64,000 nucleotides of DNA from positions 374,065,258 to 374,129,257 of the forward strand of contig CM068372.1 of the NCBI GenBank assembly GCA_034769895.1, given 5' to 3'. This document shows positions 59,843 through 64,000 of this stretch, one piece after another. The DNA comes from Magicicada septendecula (taxonomy: Eukaryota; Arthropoda; Insecta; Hemiptera; Cicadidae). Below the pieces are notes generated by a model. That model had not been told where the DNA came from. It worked only from the letters and a program-made list of their open reading frames with translations, and did no database searches. Numbering within the stretch: the first letter of the stretch is position 1; the number at the start of each line of letters is the position of its first letter. A program made the position numbers and the translations under genes.

Positions 59843-60064
59843 CTCCAGAAAAATATCAGCACAATCGTGAGTGAGTAACACCAGGGCACCGACTCTGTGG
59901 AAGTTGCACACCCACGAAAAATCCATAAGGAATATTGTGACCAGATGGTGAACAAACATCTGCCAGAAGTCCTTTCGTTTGACATCAAAAAACTGTGACA
60001 CCATCAGTGACCAGTAGAACGTTAACGATATCATGTAGTACCACCAGATGTCATTATTTACACT
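59843..60064 (-). CDS. schlank: Ceramide synthase exon with the Lag1 motif
   Basis: 222 nt, 74 codons, phase 0 at both ends: starts [20 protein letters not shown] and ends HDCADIFLE. It has the Lag1 motif of the TLC domain: [14 protein letters not shown] at 27-40 with the two catalytic His (39, 40), then THDCAD at 65-70 with the conserved His-Asp and Asp. This places it as ceramide synthase, which N-acylates sphinganine with acyl-CoA in the ER membrane; insects have one such gene, schlank in flies. Acceptor TTTGCAG, donor CTGGAG/GTTTGT. The N-terminal exons, with the homeobox-like region, should lie to the right of the window. A mariner element ends only 37 bp upstream of the acceptor. Confidence 0.95.
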
Positions 60065-60665
60065 CTGCAAACATATTACATGTGTTTATGAAGTGATACT
60101 ATGAGGATTGTTCAATAGAAACACGTTTAGAGACTGTAAAGCATTTCTTATTAAACGATTGTAACAGAAATCTCCATTAACATTAAGGCATGAGTCCCAC
60201 TGTTGCACTAATCTGTAGATTACCTGCAGGTAAAATTCTTGCGGCTGTTTGCAGAACCATTCGCTAACAGCAAACTGTACCTCAGTGGGCGATTTGAACC
60301 AAGGTCCTTTTAGCGATTTCTTTACTGGGCCAAAAATATGATAATTGCATGGGGACAAGTCGGACTGTAAGGTGGATGTTGTAGAACTTCGCACTTTATA
60401 TGACCAAGCAGATCTTGAATCGTCTGGGCTACATGGGGTCGAGCATTATCATCCAGAAGAATGACACCATTTGTGAGCTTTCTGGGACGTTTATTCTTGA
60501 TGCTGACCCGTAAGGGTTTTAAGCTGTCTTCATATTGCTCAGCGTTGATGTTAATACCAGGTTATTTAAATATAAGAGCAGCACACCCTGATAATAAAAA
60601 AAACGGTCACTATTACTTTTCCTGCTGAAGGTTGACGAAACATCCGCTTTTTTTCCCCCAGGGGT

Positions 60666-62330
60666 TGTTACTTAATTCTTAAAACTAGACTCGTGGCCTA
60701 GATGGAAAAAGATGCGCTGAGCCCATTGTGACAGAACTTGCAATAAAACACTTGCATAACGATAACAGCTTTTATTAGTGTTCTTTCCTTTTATGATGAT
60801 AACATTTTAATACAATATGGACGTTTAAATTCTCAATATTCATAATAATGACCATTGGCATTAGTAACAAGAATTAAATTTGAACCATTACATAATTAAC
60901 AACAACAAATTTTTCAAACACCTTTTCGTGCCTTGTTTTGATATAAATCAACATTGCTAAGCATTGACATTTACTCAAATAACATTTATAGATCACAGTC
61001 TCAATAACAGTTATTACATTCGAATTTAGATACATTATGAATTAAATTTACACTCGAATAATGATCACTCCCAAGAGACAGGTAATGTTTAATATTTGTT
61101 AACTAATACATTTTTTTTTAAATTGTGCATTACAGGAGTAATATAAATACATATAGATACATCTTAACACTATTGCCATATTCTTATAAACACCAGTTGC
61201 CCATAAAAATTGAGTACTAATACTTGATACTTATTCTGGCACAATGCTGTAACAGCCCATGATAAAGAACCTGTTCACACAAGAACGTTCAGAAAGAACT
61301 ACCCCTATAGTTATTTGTCAATGCATTCAGTATAAGCTTGTTCCCATGATAAAGAACCTGTTCACACAAGAACGTTCAGAAAGAACTACCCCTACAGTTA
61401 TTTGTCAATGCATTCAGTATAAGCTTGTTCATGAGATTTGATCTTCATAAGAAAGTTAATAAAACTGACCACGTAACAGATTGAAATTTTCCTTGCTAAT
61501 TACTCACAGCTAGAAGGCAAGTGGCGTCCTATAAAATAGCACAGTAATGGACATATTTAAACAGGCAGATTCTTTAACTCAATTAATTACACAATTCACT
61601 AAATGTCCACAGGACATGTTACAACAGACCGTTGGTTATAGAATATGTGAAGTTACTGTTTATAAAAATGTTTTTAAGTTCATGCCATAAATCCCGTAAG
61701 TTGCTGTGTTCGTGTATTAAAATATAAGGAATAGTCCCACCTGTGTATAGAAGATTACTCAGGACGCACGATGATATAGAACATGGTGACGCAAGTGGTG
61801 AGTCCGAAATTCCAGGAATTCATTTCCACCTCCGGGCAGTGGTTCAGGCTGGCAGTATGGGGATCTCTAGAGGTCTGACGGCGTTGGGGTGTTGCTTAAA
61901 TCTTCGGCCGATGAAGACTGATGGTCTGTCTCTATCCTCGTCTCCCCTTTCACCTCCCGGCTATCCGGGAACCCTGAAGCTCTCTAGTAGCTCAGCAACT
62001 CATTTCAAAGATGATAAAATAATAGGTGACGGCGCCAGACCAGTGTTTCCCTTGAGTGCAGAACCAGAAAAGAGACTGAATGTCGATGTCTGCCGACCCA
62101 CGCTAACAGAGAATTGAACAAATCAGATGATCGGAACGGCAGACTTGATTACGCGCGAGCGTGCGCACACACACACAAAATTATCGCCATGTCACGGTTA
62201 AGGTTAAGCGATATAGTCAAGCAGTGGCGCTGGCCGCTCACACGACCCTTGAACCCGCTATACAGATGGCACTGTGGCCGCGACGCACGCCGAATAATTT
62301 AATGCTTAAATTACATCGGCACATTGGGAC
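60666..62330. mobile_element. Unclassified insertion inside mariner 2 (limits approximate)
   Basis: Sequence unlike mariner, beginning near CCCCCAGGGG and ending near GGGACTGACA, with T runs at both edges that hide any target duplication. The left half is A+T-rich; the right part (61740-62290) is G+C-richer with a 124-codon open frame without a known domain. Could be a retroposon or an LTR fragment. Confidence 0.45.
61256..61430. repeat. 87-bp tandem duplication
   Basis: Two units (61256-61342 and 61343-61430) that differ at about one base (CTATAG against CTACAG). Young duplication inside the insertion. Confidence 0.9.
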
Positions 62331-63104
62331 TGACATTTTTTCGCCTTCAGAGATTGTGCATACTCTCCACTCCATACTCTGAAGTTTGGATTCTGGTTCA
62401 TAGTGATAACACCAAGACTCATCACCAGGAACAATTTGGTGTACAAAGGTATTACCTTATTGTTGATAGCGCATCAAATGCTGTCATGATAAGGCCGAAT
62501 GACATTTTTCTGCTCATCAGTAAGCAGTCATGAAATCCACTGAGCAGCAACTTTGTGATAGCCAAGACAATGATGGAATAGGCAACTTTGTGATGTGATA
62601 GGCAATGATGGAATGAACAGTCCCTCGCTGATGCTCAACATTTGAGAAAGTTCTCTAACTTTGATGTGCCTATTTGTGCATAAAGCAGTTTCCAGCTGTC
62701 TCACATTTTCATCTGATACTGCAACACGTGCAGGTCTGGGACGGACCAAATCTGTAGTGGATTCTCTTCCTCGTCAAAATTTATTCCACCATTCAACCAC
62801 TGCAGTTTGAGAATAACTATAGTCACCATATACAGCTTTCATTCTCGTATAAATTTCCATTAGCTGATGCTCCTCAGCGGCCAAAAACTGAATAACAGCA
62901 TGCAGATTATCTTTGGACGGATGTTCTATTATAGATGCCAGTTTTTCAACCCAGTCACAACGCAGAAAAGAGCAAACTGCAAATATTTTTGACAGACACG
63001 TCACTAGTACTTAAACAAACAATATAAACAAATGAATTCCGTTACCAAGGCGACGAAGTCACGGCTGCGGAGATCAAACGTGTTTCTATTGAACAATCCT
63101 CGTA

Positions 63105-63487
63105 CATTTTACAGTATAGGTATAACCTACTAAGTGAAGGTTAAAAAAAGTATTTTCTATCACTAAACATATTTAACAAACATGTTTGAAAAAAAAAGAA
63201 TATATATACTATTCTTCCACATAGTGAATTTTTTGAAGTAAGAACTTCATATATGACCCTATGGTGCCTGGGACACTCTCGCACACATTGCGCTCTTAAG
63301 GCAGTAAACTGATTCAACGTAAAACGGGATAGATGTAACGAAAAAAGCAGGGTTGCCAGGTCAATCAAACATTTTTTCCCCAAATAGATACCCAAAATTT
63401 CCCCACTGCCACAAACATGTGTGCTTTAAGCAAAGTGTAATATTTTAAAAAATGTGACCATATTCTCAATACTATTATAAAAACAAC
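63105..63487. other. Spacer, nothing recognised
   Basis: No exon of ceramide synthase seen here. Confidence 0.5.
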
Positions 63488-63491
63488 GTGA

Positions 63492-63976
63492 TGTCACAGG
63501 TCAAATGGCGGCAATAGTACACCTCTTTGTTTTTTGTGGTCCTTAGAAGGTGAGGACGCTAACTGCGATGTTTGTTCCGCCTGAGCCGCGCTGTGATGTT
63601 TGGCGGCTGCACCCGCTGTTTGTGGTGTACTGCAGTCCTCTTCTTTCGGCAGTGGTATGTAGAGCCCGCTGCCGTCCCAGTCGATGTCCATCGCTGGTTC
63701 TTCTTTTTTCACAGGACAAGAAAGCGAAGAAAGTCCATTCTTCTCTTCTTCCTTTTCCTTCCGGGTGGCTTCGCGTCGTCCGATGGAATGGTGATTTTTC
63801 CCAGCCGTACTCTTCTTAATCCTAATTTTTGTTGGTTGCAGCGAAACTATCAGATGGATGCTATTTTCTGGTCTCTTCTGATTGGCATGCTGTAAACTTG
63901 TCCACGTGCCTGCCAGGTGTTAGCAGCGACCTCTTGACTGGAACTGGGAGCAGATGTTTGTCTCGCTGCCGTCACA
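63492..63976 (-). mobile_element. Solo LTR D, copy 3 (485 bp)
   Basis: TGTCACAGGTC to CTGCCGTCACA with GTGA on the left and GTAA on the right, one mismatch in the duplication. Closest to copy 2. Confidence 0.7.
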
Positions 63977-64000
63977 GTAAATATTAAAAATAATTTTATT

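Larger units (their letters stand above)
60150..63004 (-). pseudogene. mariner 2 transposase, split
   Basis: The N-terminal part (63004-62320) has a helix-turn-helix region (VEKLASIIEHPS, HAVIQFLAAEEHQLMEIY, VVEWWNKF, RPARVAVSDENVRQLETAL) and the first catalytic region as GDESWCYHYEP-like codons around 62430 in another frame. The C-terminal part (60660-60150) has LLDDNARPHVAQTIQDLLG and HPPYSP, again DD34D-like, followed by CNYHIFGPVKKSLKG in a shifted frame. Several frameshifts and the insertion at about 60666-62330 make it non-functional. It is a different mariner lineage from element 1, judged by TIR and protein. Confidence 0.85.
60102..63102 (-). mobile_element. mariner element 2, interrupted by a nested insertion
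   Basis: Inverted repeats sharing GAGGATTGTTCAATAGAAAC (60103 and, in complement, near 63100), TA at both flanks (60100-60101 and 63103-63104). The transposase is split by about 1.7 kb of unrelated sequence. Without it the element is about 1.3 kb, the usual mariner size. Confidence 0.88.

Noticed and set aside
61743..62117. 124-codon ORF in the insertion of mariner 2
   Set aside because: No domain and low-complexity composition; not enough to call a gene.
63105..63487. Upstream exon of ceramide synthase
   Set aside because: Looked for the conserved Trp- and Tyr-rich N-terminal exon on the minus strand and did not find it.

Overview
The window looks like a stretch of insect nuclear genome: A+T-rich, intron-rich and packed with mobile elements. 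The only host gene I can support is on the minus strand. Three consecutive exons of a ceramide synthase (insect schlank/Lag1 family) lie at 59843-60064, 53230-53348 and 28786-28933. Their splice sites and phases fit each other, and the introns are about 6.5 kb and 24.3 kb. The first and last exons of the gene were not found and probably lie outside or are too short to see. The insect order cannot be told from this sequence.

Layout: 1-3096 is the 5' half of a non-autonomous LTR retrotransposon (C, minus strand). 3548-21520 is one degraded hAT-like DNA transposon (hAT-1) split by a 13.4 kb LTR element (A, 7522-20874, TSD TATT), which is itself split by a second element (B, 12271-18542, TSD ACAA). 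A, B and C each encode one intact, mutually related, coiled-coil Gag-position protein and no polymerase. They carry different primer-binding sites (Lys, Lys-like, Arg). A and B share a hairpin against the polypurine tract that keeps pairing through compensatory changes. 21521-28785 is mostly plain intron or flank with a microsatellite and retroelement fragments.

Inside the long introns: solo LTRs at 29639-30189, 31492-31930, 34270-34742 and 63492-63976; a LINE tail at 32215-32568; a long-LTR element J (35102-44432, LTRs of 3 kb) with a decayed gag-like region; a hAT element (hAT-2, 44728-48426); LTR relatives K (48443-51447), G (51490-53206) and L (54727-57530); and two mariner elements (57766-59104 and 60102-63102). 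Five LTR copies have the 4-bp duplication ATAT and most sit in (AT)n tracts.

The most interesting signal is a short RNA-like motif scattered through the window, mostly in palindromic or 3'-truncated retroelement fragments. It has a CTGANGA core, one extra base, a hairpin, GAA, a self-complementary stem III and a 3-4 bp closing stem whose sequence changes from copy to copy while still pairing. This is the layout of the minimal hammerhead ribozymes known from Penelope-like retroelements. All calls are by eye; no alignment or database search was run.
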